Source of the DNA: Blautia luti
Lineage (GTDB): Bacteria > Bacillota > Clostridia > Lachnospirales > Lachnospiraceae
Direction of reading: 5' to 3'
Assembly (NCBI RefSeq): GCF_013304735.1
Contig: NZ_JAAITI010000004.1
Coordinates: 62,001-126,000 of the forward strand
DNA length: 64,000 nucleotides
The translations under genes and the position numbers were made by a program. This document shows, one piece after another, positions 1 through 8,425 of this stretch. The notes below the pieces were generated by a model, which was not told where the DNA came from, did not search any database, and worked only from the letters and a program-made list of their open reading frames with translations. How positions within the stretch are numbered: position 1 is the first letter of the stretch; the number at the start of each line of letters is the position of its first letter.

Positions 1-1043
1 ATAAGCTGCACTTTTCTGCGGAAAAATCTGCGAAAATCCATTTCGTAGATCACTTCCAGAACTCCATGGACCAGGATCGTTCCCAGTATCATTCCGAAGA
101 TCCACCATGCTGTTTTGGATGAATCTTCCGGGATCATATAAAAGATCAGACCAATCCCCAGTCCGGATGGTATTGTGATCAGAGCACTTAAGACCGGTTC
201 CATCCAGGTATATACCAGTGCTTTTCCGGTATTCTCTGATTTTCGCCTGCAAAATGCCATCCAGGATAATACTGCCATAAGCAGCAGCACAAAGATCAGT
301 ATCAATAACTGTTTTCCATAGTTCCCGCTGCTGTATTTATCCATAAAGCTTACGATCACCATAAGGGGAGAGCCCAGGTCCCGCACTGCTGCCAGGATCC
401 CGTAACAGCCTTCGTACCAGGTATCAAAGAATAAATGTCCGCTTATCTGCAGCATCGCTGCCAGAATGATACTGTAGGTAAACAGCCCTGCCCATGCAAG
501 TGCTCCCATCAGCATGGTACCGGTGCAGGCGATCACCAGCGCTGTGGAGAAATATACCAGCAGATACATCAGGAGATGGATCACCAGCAGTATCAGCGCC
601 TTTTTCATGATGGAAAGGCTGTAATATCCTCTGGCTGCCCCGATGCATACCGCAGCAAATTCCATGATCACATATGGTACCAGATAATAAAGAACAGCCA
701 GGAATACTCTGTGCAGAAACAGTGCACTTCGCTTTACCGGAAGGCTGTGATAGAAATCCACTTTTCTCGGGGAATACAGATACCAGAAGCCGCTTACTGC
801 TGCAAAAAATGCTGTTACCGCAGCCACAACTGCTCCCATTGTGAGAAAGTCACTGCTCCACAGGCTGGAATACAGATAGGAAAGCTGACTTTGAGTATAA
901 CTGCGCTCATTCCATTTTCCCATCAACATAAGTTCCGCTACCGGAAATGCCAGGAGAAATGCAATCATGGCAAATGCCGGGATCCACCTTTGTCCTTTAG
1001 AAGAAGATTTCATATATTCACTGGAATAAATTTTTGACTTCAT
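1..1043 (-). CDS. ABC transporter permease (partial, runs off left edge)
   Basis: This is the 5' part of a polytopic membrane protein; the 3' end lies outside the window. Translation from the ATG at 1043 gives an N-terminal basic stretch (MKSKIYSSEYMKSSSKGQRW), then a first membrane segment and several further hydrophobic helices, with a FYHSLPVKR motif about 90 residues in that is common in bacitracin/lantibiotic-type ABC permeases of Clostridia. The start overlaps the last 26 bases of the upstream ATPase gene, so the two are translationally coupled. Together with the GntR regulator and ATPase it forms a YtrA/YtrB-like exporter unit whose substrate cannot be read from sequence. The permease assignment rests on membrane topology and context; no catalytic motif exists to test. 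Confidence 0.8.
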   Translation of the reverse strand, partial: MKSKIYSSEYMKSSSKGQRWIPAFAMIAFLLAFPVAELMLMGKWNERSYTQSQLSYLYSSLWSSDFLTMGAVVAAVTAFFAAVSGFWYLYSPRKVDFYHSLPVKRSALFLHRVFLAVLYYLVPYVIMEFAAVCIGAARGYYSLSIMKKALILLVIHLLMYLLVYFSTALVIACTGTMLMGALAWAGLFTYSIILAAMLQISGHLFFDTWYEGCYGILAAVRDLGSPLMVIVSFMDKYSSGNYGKQLLILIFVLLLMAVLSWMAFCRRKSENTGKALVYTWMEPVLSALITIPSGLGIGLIFYMIPEDSSKTAWWIFGMILGTILVHGVLEVIYEMDFRRFFRRKVQL

Positions 1044-1920
1044 AGCCTGCCACCTCCGTTTCGCTGATAAATATTTCTTCCAGAGTCAGTGGGAGCACTT
1101 CACAGAAAAGAGGATTTTTTGCCTGTATCTTCTCCATGATCTCTCTTCTTGTTCCCCTTGCAGTAATAAGCAGCAGGGAGCCCTGATGCTCTGTTTTCAA
1201 AACATCCAGCTCTTTCTTTAATTCTTCTTCTTTCTTTTTGTCAGTAAGTACACACTGGATCTTATGGATGTGGAATTTCATATCCTCCAGATCTCTGGAA
1301 AGGAGAATTCCTCCCTGATGAAGAAGCCCGATGTGATCGCAGATATCTTCCAGCTCACGGAGATTGTGGGAAGCGATCACCGGCGTAAATTCACGACTCA
1401 TGATCTCCGATGCAAAAATGCTTTTTACTGCCTGGCGCATTACCGGGTCCAGACCGTCAAAGGTTTCATCACAGAACAGATATTTCGTTCCTGTACTGAT
1501 TCCCAGGATCACCAGAAGCTGTTTCTTCATTCCTTTGGAAAAAGTGTTGATTTTTCGTTTTCCATCCAGATGAAACTGCTTCATCATTGTCTCAAAACGT
1601 GCCTGCTGAAATCCCGGATAAATACACCGGTAAAATTCTGCCATGTCCAGAGCATTGTAGTTTGCCGGAATATATGCATCATCAGGGATGTAGAAAAAAT
1701 GCTCTTTGATCCGTTCATTTTCAAAAACCGTTTCTTCATCCATCAGCACTTCTCCTCTGTCCTGACGGATGATCCCGGCCATGATACGGAGCAGAGTACT
1801 TTTTCCCGCACCGTTGGAACCGATCAGTCCAAAAACCTCCCGTTCCCCGATATCCATGGTTACCTTATTTACTGCCTGTATCTTGCCAAAAGCTTTGCTG
1901 CAGTTTTTTATTTCAATCAT
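1018..1920 (-). CDS. ABC transporter ATP-binding protein (YtrB-like)
   Basis: A 300-residue ATPase that would power the membrane partner encoded just downstream. Walker A is GSNGAGKST at residues 34-42, the signature is FSKGMKK at 127-133 (the SKGM form typical of exporter ATPases) and Walker B ends in DETFDGLD near 151-158. The usual DEP of Walker B is DET here. The C-terminal 80 or so residues form the extra regulatory tail common in this exporter class. The gene overlaps the GntR gene upstream by 8 bases and the permease downstream by 26 bases, so all three are one operon. Known relatives act in cell-envelope stress responses; the exact role here is inferred only from family and regulator type. 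Confidence 0.9.
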   Translation of the reverse strand: MIEIKNCSKAFGKIQAVNKVTMDIGEREVFGLIGSNGAGKSTLLRIMAGIIRQDRGEVLMDEETVFENERIKEHFFYIPDDAYIPANYNALDMAEFYRCIYPGFQQARFETMMKQFHLDGKRKINTFSKGMKKQLLVILGISTGTKYLFCDETFDGLDPVMRQAVKSIFASEIMSREFTPVIASHNLRELEDICDHIGLLHQGGILLSRDLEDMKFHIHKIQCVLTDKKKEEELKKELDVLKTEHQGSLLLITARGTRREIMEKIQAKNPLFCEVLPLTLEEIFISETEVAGYEVKNLFQ

Positions 1921-2287
1921 TGTTTCCCTCCTTATAGCATGAGCGGATCACACCGATCATTTCTTCCTCCCCTACTCCCAGAGCCATTCCCTTTTCTGCG
2001 ATCTCTTTCAGCTCGCTTAAGGTTTCTTCCATACCAATCTGCCTGATCCTGCTGCTGTCTGTAACAAAACTGCCTTTTCCCTTCACCGGGCAGATCAGCC
2101 CCTGCTGCTCCAGTTCCATATATGCCCGTTGGATGGTATTGGGATTGATGGATAATTCCACGGCCAACTGTCGCACAGACGGCATCTTGGAAGATGGCTC
2201 CACAGCTCCTGACAGGATCAGCATCCGGAATTTTTCTACAATCTGTTCGTAGATGGGACGCCTGTCCTGATAGTCCAAGAATAACAT
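1913..2287 (-). CDS. GntR-family transcriptional regulator (YtrA subfamily)
   Basis: A 124-residue one-domain repressor: an N-terminal winged helix (DYQDRRPIYEQIVEKFR start, then PSVRQLAVELSINPNTIQRA as the recognition region) and a short C-terminal dimerisation helix pair, the size and layout of YtrA-type GntR proteins that lack a large effector domain. I place the start at the ATG at 2287 because AAAGGAG sits a few bases upstream; an in-frame start further out would translate the operator region. It leads the operon with the ABC ATPase and permease. A perfect inverted repeat just upstream of the gene and downstream of its -10 box suggests autorepression, released by an envelope-active compound as in known YtrA-type systems (inference). 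Confidence 0.9.
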   Translation of the reverse strand: MLFLDYQDRRPIYEQIVEKFRMLILSGAVEPSSKMPSVRQLAVELSINPNTIQRAYMELEQQGLICPVKGKGSFVTDSSRIRQIGMEETLSELKEIAEKGMALGVGEEEMIGVIRSCYKEGNND

Positions 2288-2320
2288 ACGACGCTCCTTT
2301 CTCTGTAATCCGTGTATTAA

Positions 2321-2343
2321 GTGTATTAATTCTTTTAATACAC
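2321..2343. promoter_or_regulatory. GntR operator (perfect 9-bp inverted repeat)
   Basis: GTGTATTAA at 2321-2329 and TTAATACAC at 2335-2343 form a perfect inverted repeat with a 5-base spacer. A further direct copy of GTGTATTAA is at 2312-2320. The site lies immediately downstream of the -10 box of the regulator's promoter, where binding would block initiation. Confidence 0.75.
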
Positions 2344-2345
2344 TT

Positions 2346-2374
2346 ATAATAGCACGGGATAGAAACATGTACAA
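2346..2374 (-). promoter_or_regulatory. Promoter of the GntR/ABC operon
   Basis: On the minus strand a TTGTAC -35 box (2369-2374) and a TATTAT -10 box (2346-2351) preceded by TGC are separated by 17 bases. This is a good vegetative sigma-A promoter and it abuts the inverted-repeat operator. Confidence 0.75.
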
Positions 2375-2596
2375 GAAATGGTTTCTTAAATAAATATAAA
2401 ATCTGTATAAATTTCCCACCCGGCAGAAGTATTCCCGTATACTTTTTTATAAAAAAAGAACCTGCAATGGTATCACTATGTTGTGATCCCACTACAGATC
2501 CTCTGTAAAAAACAATTATTTACATTTCATCTTTCATTCCGCCCGATCCAGGGACAGACAGCTATCGAACATCTACAATCTACATCCGGTTAACAG

Positions 2597-3394
2597 TTAA
2601 ACAGCCCGGTAACCTCTCTTTTCTCCCCGGCGTGCAAAATACTGGTATCCTCCGATCATCACCACTGCAAAGACACCATAGATTATCAGAAGACTTCCTG
2701 CTCCTGTTTTTTCTACCAGGGTCTGAGCATATTCGCTGAAAATAAGTATCCAGGTATTGGCTCCGATATGCATCAGCACACTGGTCCACTTATTGCCGCC
2801 CATCTCCAGGAACCACGCAAAAAGTCCTCCCAGGATAAACGCATATACAGCTTGCAGGACATTTCCATGGTAGATTCCAAAAAATGCAGCGGAGATCACA
2901 GCAGAAACCAGTACGGAAAAATGATCCCGAAGTCTCAGATAGACCAGCCAGCGAAAGATCATTTCTTCCGCAATTGGTGCTACGATTCCCATCCAGAAAA
3001 TCATCATAAAAAGACTTTTCCCTGAAGTGATCTTCGTCATAGTCTCTCCATAGCTGGATGAGATCCAGTTCTGCAAGATCGCCACCAGCACATTGGCATA
3101 CTGGGCAAATCCGGCTCCTGCCGCAAGAAGAAGCAGCATTTCCGGGACAGAAAGCCTCTGCTCTTCAATGGAAGTTAAACCACCGATCAGCCTTCCTATA
3201 CAGTCTTTCCGGTAAAAATATACTGCCGGAAACATAACCAGCACTCCCGTAAGTCCTGTGATTACCAGAGTATAACTGTAATAAGATTCCTGTGCATTGC
3301 TGACATGATTCACCAGCCAGAGAAGCACGGCACTTCCAAGGATCTGTCCGATCAGATAATGGATTCCTACCGGATAAAGTTCCCTCCACACCAT
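2597..3394 (-). CDS. CPBP-family intramembrane metalloprotease
   Basis: A 265-residue polytopic membrane protein of the CPBP (CAAX protease and bacteriocin-processing) family. The glutamate motif EEMIFR is at residues 143-148, the FxxxH motif is FFGIYHGN at 171-178, and a third motif HIGAN is at 209-213; these place a metal-binding active site inside the membrane. About eight hydrophobic segments are visible. Family members process prenylated or exported peptides or give bacteriocin self-immunity; the substrate here is unknown. It lies 30 bases downstream of the HAD phosphatase gene on the same strand and may share its transcript. No strong ribosome binding site precedes the chosen ATG, so the start is the least certain point. 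Confidence 0.85.
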   Translation of the reverse strand: MVWRELYPVGIHYLIGQILGSAVLLWLVNHVSNAQESYYSYTLVITGLTGVLVMFPAVYFYRKDCIGRLIGGLTSIEEQRLSVPEMLLLLAAGAGFAQYANVLVAILQNWISSSYGETMTKITSGKSLFMMIFWMGIVAPIAEEMIFRWLVYLRLRDHFSVLVSAVISAAFFGIYHGNVLQAVYAFILGGLFAWFLEMGGNKWTSVLMHIGANTWILIFSEYAQTLVEKTGAGSLLIIYGVFAVVMIGGYQYFARRGEKRGYRAV

Positions 3395-3423
3395 TTGAAA
3401 AATGTTCTGTCTGTGCAGAGGGG

Positions 3424-4071
3424 TCAGTCGAAAAAATTCAGAAGTTCATCTGCGGAAGCTACGATCTGAAGGGGCTGTGCCGCCTCCAGCTCTTCTCTGC
3501 TGCCATATCCGTAAGATACAGCCACACACTGGATCCCGCATCGTCTGGCGCCAAGAATGTCATGCTCCCGATCTCCCACCATGATCACCTGGTCACGATG
3601 ATCGGAAAGGCTCATTCTTTCCAGCGCTTCCTCGATCACCTGGGATTTGGAAACTTTCGGACCGTTGAGGTCCGTTCCTGCGATCACCTCAAAATAACGG
3701 CTCAGATTAAAATGATCCATGATCTGTGTCACGTAAAAAGTAGGTTTCGCAGACGCCACAGCCAGCCGGTAGCCACGACGTTTCAGCTTCGCCAGGGCAT
3801 TTTCCACACCCGGATAAACGGTGTTCTCATACATTCCTTTTTCTGAATACCGTTCTCTGTAATATTCGATTCCCTTCTGTGCTGTCTCTTTATCAAATCC
3901 TGCATATTTCATAAACTGATCCAGAAGCGGCGGTCCTACAAAAACTTTCAGCGGCTCCAGATCCGATGCTGAAACTCCAAGTTTCTCCAGTGCATACTGT
4001 ACAGATTTCGTAATTCCCTCTCCGGATTCTGTCAGTGTTCCGTCCAGGTCAAAAAAGATTGCTTTATACAT
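3424..4071 (-). CDS. HAD-family hydrolase, phosphoglycolate phosphatase-like
   Basis: A 215-residue haloacid dehalogenase-superfamily phosphatase. Motif I is DLDGTLTE with the nucleophile at Asp8 and general acid at Asp10; a helical cap follows (about 15-85); motif III lysine lies in the GPKVSK segment and motif IV is VGDREHDILGA. Length and cap type match the Gph/PpaX/YsbA group that removes phosphate from small metabolites such as phosphoglycolate, but specificity cannot be read from these motifs. It is cytoplasmic, has no signal peptide, and sits between a CPBP protease gene and the secreted-protein/kinase pair. Confidence 0.88.
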   Translation of the reverse strand: MYKAIFFDLDGTLTESGEGITKSVQYALEKLGVSASDLEPLKVFVGPPLLDQFMKYAGFDKETAQKGIEYYRERYSEKGMYENTVYPGVENALAKLKRRGYRLAVASAKPTFYVTQIMDHFNLSRYFEVIAGTDLNGPKVSKSQVIEEALERMSLSDHRDQVIMVGDREHDILGARRCGIQCVAVSYGYGSREELEAAQPLQIVASADELLNFFD

Positions 4072-4116
4072 AAATTCCTCCTGTTGTGCAAAAAATCAGT
4101 AAGTATGCCTATTGTA

Positions 4117-5088
4117 TCACTGTTTTTCTGTTAAGTCCATGCTTTCATGGTACAGCTTCCCGGATTTCACAAAACCAAGAAGTTCTGCTTTCCAGGGCTT
4201 TCTGGTTTTTTCCGGCAATTTCGCCAGGAGTTTTTTCCCATACCAGTAAAAATCACATTCTTTTCCGTTGATACGAAATGAAAGAATCTGGAAGGGAATA
4301 TCCGGTCTGATCTCTATCTGAACCCTGTTACCGTCTATTTCTGCATGGATCGTCGGTGTTTGTTCTTTTTCCGCTTTCTTATCCGGCGTTTCTGCTGGTT
4401 CTGTCTGGTAGTAGGATAATGCCGGATTCTGGTCTTTCTTTTTCCTTGATGCGCCTGCTGTTGGCTTTTGAATTGATTTACGAACTGATTTTGGAACCGG
4501 CGTCGCAGATAGAATTGCTGACGATGTCTGTGTGGGAACCGGTGGTTTTGTTGGCATTGGTGTTTTTGTTGGTGCCGACGTTTCCGTAAGTCCTTCTGCC
4601 GGTGTGTTAACTGTATTTGCTTCCTCCTCAATGGTTGTCCCCGGATTTTCATTTTCCTGGATATCCGGTTCCTGAAATTCATATCTTTCTCCGTTACCAC
4701 CGGAATTTTCTGATGCAGTATTTTCGTTTTCCATGGATTTTTCTTCCGGAGAATATACTTCTTCTGCCTGGAAATCCGGGTTCCATTGGTAAGAATCCTC
4801 CTGTTCATTTTCTGTCACTGTCCCGGTATTTGGATCTTCTCCCGTTTTTTCAGTATCCCGGTTACTGTTATCATTTTCTGTTCCTCCATAACTTCCTTCC
4901 CAGTCTTCCGGCAGCTGCCCGGCTCCTTCTCCCACATTCATATCAAATCCACCGGTATCAAAACTATCCATCCCTGACATATCAAATCCATAAACGATGA
5001 TAGAGCTGACCATCCAGCTGCATAAGATCAACAGAGCTAATGCAGCCGAGCAGCATTTTTGCCGTTCATTCTTTCGTCTTTTTCTCAT
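4117..5088 (-). CDS. Secreted or membrane-anchored Thr/Pro/Glu-rich protein
   Basis: A 323-residue protein of unknown function. It opens with a basic stretch and one hydrophobic segment (residues about 12-33), which would act as an uncleaved anchor or signal peptide. Residues about 40-245 are low complexity, rich in Glu, Asn, Thr and Pro, including a spacer of repeated TPxPTKPP-like units typical of extracellular linkers. The last 90 residues look like a small beta-rich domain with conserved-looking aromatic and Cys positions (ECDFYWYGKK). The gene overlaps the Ser/Thr kinase gene upstream by 23 bases, so the products are probably made together; it could be a kinase ligand, partner or target, but that is inference. 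Confidence 0.7.
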   Translation of the reverse strand: MRKRRKNERQKCCSAALALLILCSWMVSSIIVYGFDMSGMDSFDTGGFDMNVGEGAGQLPEDWEGSYGGTENDNSNRDTEKTGEDPNTGTVTENEQEDSYQWNPDFQAEEVYSPEEKSMENENTASENSGGNGERYEFQEPDIQENENPGTTIEEEANTVNTPAEGLTETSAPTKTPMPTKPPVPTQTSSAILSATPVPKSVRKSIQKPTAGASRKKKDQNPALSYYQTEPAETPDKKAEKEQTPTIHAEIDGNRVQIEIRPDIPFQILSFRINGKECDFYWYGKKLLAKLPEKTRKPWKAELLGFVKSGKLYHESMDLTEKQ

Positions 5089-6307
5089 TGATCTCCTCCC
5101 AAAGTTTCAGATTCCTGCTTTCACCTTTCTCCAACAGCTCTGCTTTTTCTTTCTTTTTATAATCTTCCCACAGTTTTCTGCTGGCTTCTTTCTGACCGAT
5201 CCGAAGTAAAAACATTCCATACTCTCCGTAGGCCACAGGATATTCCTCATCATACAGAAGAATATTTTCATAATACAAAGCCGCTTTCTCCGGTTCCTGC
5301 AAAAGCTCCGCATTCCATGCCAGCAACAGCTCAATACGGCGCTGCTGTTCTTTTTCCCTGTAATTTCTGTTTAAGTTCTGTAGTTTCTTTTCCGCTGTTA
5401 TGCAGTACCTTTTCCGGCTCCTAGAGTCTTCCGGATACTGTCTGGCTTCGTAATACAGGTCTGTTACTTCTGAGAGCGCCACAGAAAACGCTTCCTGTTT
5501 CAGTAATCCCGCTGTCAAAAATAATACTCCTATCAGAACCCCGGCGGCAACCACTTCCAGAAAACGTTTTCGCCAGGTAACTGTCTGATATCGGTTTTCC
5601 AGTTTCCGGATCCTTTTCTGAACTGATGACATATCCGAATATCTGTATTTTTCCTGTTTTCTGGTACATCGAAACAGAAACCAGAAAAATTCCGGATATA
5701 AAAAGCACTGCCATTTCTTTTTTCCGCAAAGTTTTTCCATGGTTTTCCCCAGGGCATAAATATCGCTCCTCGGACTTAAGTAACCCTGATATTGCTCCGG
5801 TGCCGCATAGCCTTTCGTTCCTTCACAGATCTGTTTTCTTTTTCCACGATCAGACATGGCACTTCCCAGATCGACCAAATACAGATGTCCGGTTTCAGAG
5901 ATCATCAGATTATCCGGTTTCAGATCTCCATAGCAGACCGGCGGTTTCCGGCTGTGGAGATAACCCAGTACTCTGGCAATCTCTTTTCCCCTTATAAGCG
6001 TTTCCTGTATGGAAAAAATTTTTCCTGAACAAAGAAGTTCTTCCAGTGACTGACCTTTGATATATTCCATGATCAGATAGCAATATTCTTCTGTTTCCAT
6101 ATAATCCACAATCTTTGGGATCGCAGGATGTTCCAGGCGTTGCATCAGCATGGCTTCTTTTTTCTTTGCGAGGGGGATTTCCTTCACAGCACGAAAAATG
6201 CCAAGTTCCATATCTTTCGCCAGATACAGGCTTCCGCCTCCGCCATGTCCAATCCGTTCTATAACGCAATAACGTTCTTTCAGGACAGTTCCAATCAGAC
6301 AGATCAC
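5066..6307 (-). CDS. Membrane Ser/Thr protein kinase with extracytoplasmic tail
   Basis: A 413-residue Hanks-type kinase. The glycine loop GHGGGGS is at residues 20-26, the ATP-orienting lysine is Lys42 in AVKEI, the catalytic loop is YGDLKPDN at 126-133 (a tyrosine replaces the usual His/Arg pattern) and the metal-binding motif is DLGS at 146-149 instead of DFG. A single membrane helix spans about 249-269, leaving a C-terminal tail of about 140 residues outside the cell with a helical, TPR-like pattern and no PASTA repeats. The start codon is a GTG at 6307 with GAGAGGAAG directly before it. The missing arginine before the catalytic Asp makes it a non-RD kinase, so activation-loop control may differ. 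Confidence 0.85.
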   Translation of the reverse strand: MICLIGTVLKERYCVIERIGHGGGGSLYLAKDMELGIFRAVKEIPLAKKKEAMLMQRLEHPAIPKIVDYMETEEYCYLIMEYIKGQSLEELLCSGKIFSIQETLIRGKEIARVLGYLHSRKPPVCYGDLKPDNLMISETGHLYLVDLGSAMSDRGKRKQICEGTKGYAAPEQYQGYLSPRSDIYALGKTMEKLCGKKKWQCFLYPEFFWFLFRCTRKQEKYRYSDMSSVQKRIRKLENRYQTVTWRKRFLEVVAAGVLIGVLFLTAGLLKQEAFSVALSEVTDLYYEARQYPEDSRSRKRYCITAEKKLQNLNRNYREKEQQRRIELLLAWNAELLQEPEKAALYYENILLYDEEYPVAYGEYGMFLLRIGQKEASRKLWEDYKKKEKAELLEKGESRNLKLWEEINEKKTKE

Positions 6308-6455
6308 CTTCCTCTCATTTCTGCCAGATACTATTTGTAATTATATTTCTTATTTGTTTGGGATCATCCGGTGAATTCCGGTTTCAGAAAAAATAGAATC
6401 AGATAAATAACTGCAAACAAATATATAAGATCCATATTCGTTCAAGATGGATTTT

Positions 6456-6483
6456 ATTATAGCATGTCACATTCCTTTTGCAA
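6456..6483 (-). promoter_or_regulatory. Promoter of the kinase/secreted-protein pair
   Basis: On the minus strand a TTGCAA -35 box (6478-6483) and a TATAAT -10 box (6456-6461) with an upstream TGC are separated by 16 bases. It leaves an untranslated leader of roughly 140 bases before the kinase gene, in which I see no recognisable riboswitch. Confidence 0.65.
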
Positions 6484-6509
6484 AGAGCTTTTGCCCAATA
6501 AAAACAGAG

Positions 6510-6577
6510 TAAAAAAACAACCCGCCGGATACCGCTGACAAAAAATTTCTTCCTGTCCCTGTATCCTGGCGAGTTGT
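6510..6577 (-). terminator. Rho-independent terminator of argS
   Basis: The arms ACAACCCGCCGGATAC (6517-6532) and GTATCCTGGCGAGTTGT (6561-6577) pair almost completely, and in the minus direction the stem is followed by a run of seven T. Confidence 0.85.
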
Positions 6578-6619
6578 CATTATTTATGATGCTTATACCT
6601 TAATCTTTAAAGCTGTACC

Positions 6620-8386
6620 TTACATACGGTCTGGTGCAGAGAATCCAAGAAGGTCGATGCTTGTCTCAAGCACTCTTCTTGTAAGCTGGAGAAGCTGAAG
6701 GAAAGATTCCTTCTGTGCCTGATCCTCTTCGCTTAAGATCTTTGTCTCATGGTAAAAGCTGTTAAATGCATTGGATACCTCGTAAATATATGCACAGATC
6801 TTATGTGGTGCTTTTTCTTCAAAGGCATTCTCAACCATTGCCGCAAAGCCGGAAAGCTGGAGCATCAGGTTCTTCTCGCTGTCATTGACTGCCGGAAGGA
6901 TCTTGCCCGCGCTTAAATCTCCACCCTCCTGTACATAACGGTTCAGGATGGATTTGATACGTACGATGGTATAAAGGATGTACGGGCCTGTATTTCCCTC
7001 AAAGGAAGTAAATCGGTCAACATCAAAGATATAATCCTTAGTTGCCTGGTTGGAAAGATCTCCGTATTTGATTGCGGAAAGTCCTACGATCTTGGCAGTA
7101 TCCTTGGCATCTTTATCTTTTACGCTGCGGTTCTCCACGATCTTGCGGTACATTTCTTCATCAATATCTGCGATCAGGTTCTCCAGACGCATAACACCGC
7201 CTTCTCTTGTCTTAAACGGTTTACCGTCTTTTCCGTTCATGGTACCGAAACCAAGGAAGGAAAGTTTGGTCTCCGGATTTACAAGACCGGTCTTTCTTGC
7301 ACAGCGGAATACCTGGATAAAGTGAAGTTCCTGACGCTTATCAACAACGTAAAGGATCTCATCCGGCTGGAAGAGCTTCATACGCTCTACGATCGTAGCA
7401 AGGTCTGTGGTTGTATACAGGGAAGCTCCGTCAGATTTCAGAAGCATGCACGGAGGGATCTCCTTGGTATCGCTCTCTTCTTTTACATCTACAACAAGAG
7501 CTCCCTGATCCTCATAGGCGAACCCACGTTTCTTCATATCCTCTACCATATCCGGAATGTACGGCTGCGCGTCGGATTCTTTTTTCCAGAGGTCAAATTC
7601 TACGTTCAGATTTGCATAATTTCTCTTAAGGTCTGTTACAGATACGTTCATAATGTGATTCCAGAGAGCCATGTATCCAGGTTTGCCCTGCTGAAGAAGA
7701 TGGGTTGCCTCCAGTGCTTCATTGCGGTAAGCCTCGTCCTCTTTGGACTTGCCGCTGGCACATGGATAGATCTCTTCCAGTTCGCTGATGGTAAACGGTG
7801 CTTCTGTGGGATATTCCCCGGTAAAGCTGTCATCAAAATATACCAGCTCCGGTTTCCGGTGTTTCAGCTCTGTGATGATCAGTCCCATCTGAAGGCCCCA
7901 GTCTCCAAGATGCACATCGCCGATCACCTTGTGTCCTACAAAACGTCCGATACGCTTGATGCTCTCGCCGATGATCGCAGAACGGAGATGTCCTACGTGA
8001 AGGGGTTTGGCAACGTTTGGTCCGCCGTAGTCGATGATGATCGTCTTCGGGTTCTTGGCAGTTTCAACGGAAAGCTTCTCATCTTCTGCCATCTTATTCA
8101 TATATTCCGCAACGAATTCCGTCTTCACATCCAGGTTGATAAATCCAGGCTTTACAACTTCTGCTCTGGAAAAGATCTGGCTGTCTGAGAGCTGCGCTAC
8201 CACATCATCCGCAATCATAAACGGAGCCTTGTGGTATGTTTTGGCTCCAGCCATGGCACCGTTACACTGATATTCGCATAAGTCCGGTCTGTTGGAAACA
8301 GTAACTTTACCGTAGGACGGATCGTAACCTGCTTTTTCAAATGCTGCGGAAAGTTCTTCCGCCATCTGTTCCATAATCTTCTTCAT
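6620..8386 (-). CDS. argS: Arginyl-tRNA synthetase
   Basis: Charges tRNA-Arg with arginine in the cytoplasm. The 588-residue protein has the N-terminal additional domain (residues 1-105), the class I signature HVGH at 130-133, a KMSKS-position loop reading GKPFKTREGG (the divergent form seen in many ArgRS proteins), and the C-terminal anticodon-binding alpha-helical domain ending in the expected short tail (LGFSAPDRM). Full length for the family. The ATG at 8386 has GAGGAG seven bases upstream. It follows the DegV gene by 39 bases on the same strand, and has its own terminator. No T-box leader is visible in the short gap. Confidence 0.97.
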   Translation of the reverse strand: MKKIMEQMAEELSAAFEKAGYDPSYGKVTVSNRPDLCEYQCNGAMAGAKTYHKAPFMIADDVVAQLSDSQIFSRAEVVKPGFINLDVKTEFVAEYMNKMAEDEKLSVETAKNPKTIIIDYGGPNVAKPLHVGHLRSAIIGESIKRIGRFVGHKVIGDVHLGDWGLQMGLIITELKHRKPELVYFDDSFTGEYPTEAPFTISELEEIYPCASGKSKEDEAYRNEALEATHLLQQGKPGYMALWNHIMNVSVTDLKRNYANLNVEFDLWKKESDAQPYIPDMVEDMKKRGFAYEDQGALVVDVKEESDTKEIPPCMLLKSDGASLYTTTDLATIVERMKLFQPDEILYVVDKRQELHFIQVFRCARKTGLVNPETKLSFLGFGTMNGKDGKPFKTREGGVMRLENLIADIDEEMYRKIVENRSVKDKDAKDTAKIVGLSAIKYGDLSNQATKDYIFDVDRFTSFEGNTGPYILYTIVRIKSILNRYVQEGGDLSAGKILPAVNDSEKNLMLQLSGFAAMVENAFEEKAPHKICAYIYEVSNAFNSFYHETKILSEEDQAQKESFLQLLQLTRRVLETSIDLLGFSAPDRM

Positions 8387-8425
8387 GTTTCAAACTCCTC
8401 ATATCTTTGTTTCTGTATTTTATGC

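Noticed and set aside
435-1037. 200-codon plus-strand reading frame
   Set aside because: It is the antisense of the membrane permease gene, which has better codon structure, operon context and a ribosome binding site.
4335-4808. Highly basic 157-codon frame
   Set aside because: Out-of-frame shadow of the acidic Thr/Pro-rich secreted protein gene; no start site or hydrophobic pattern.
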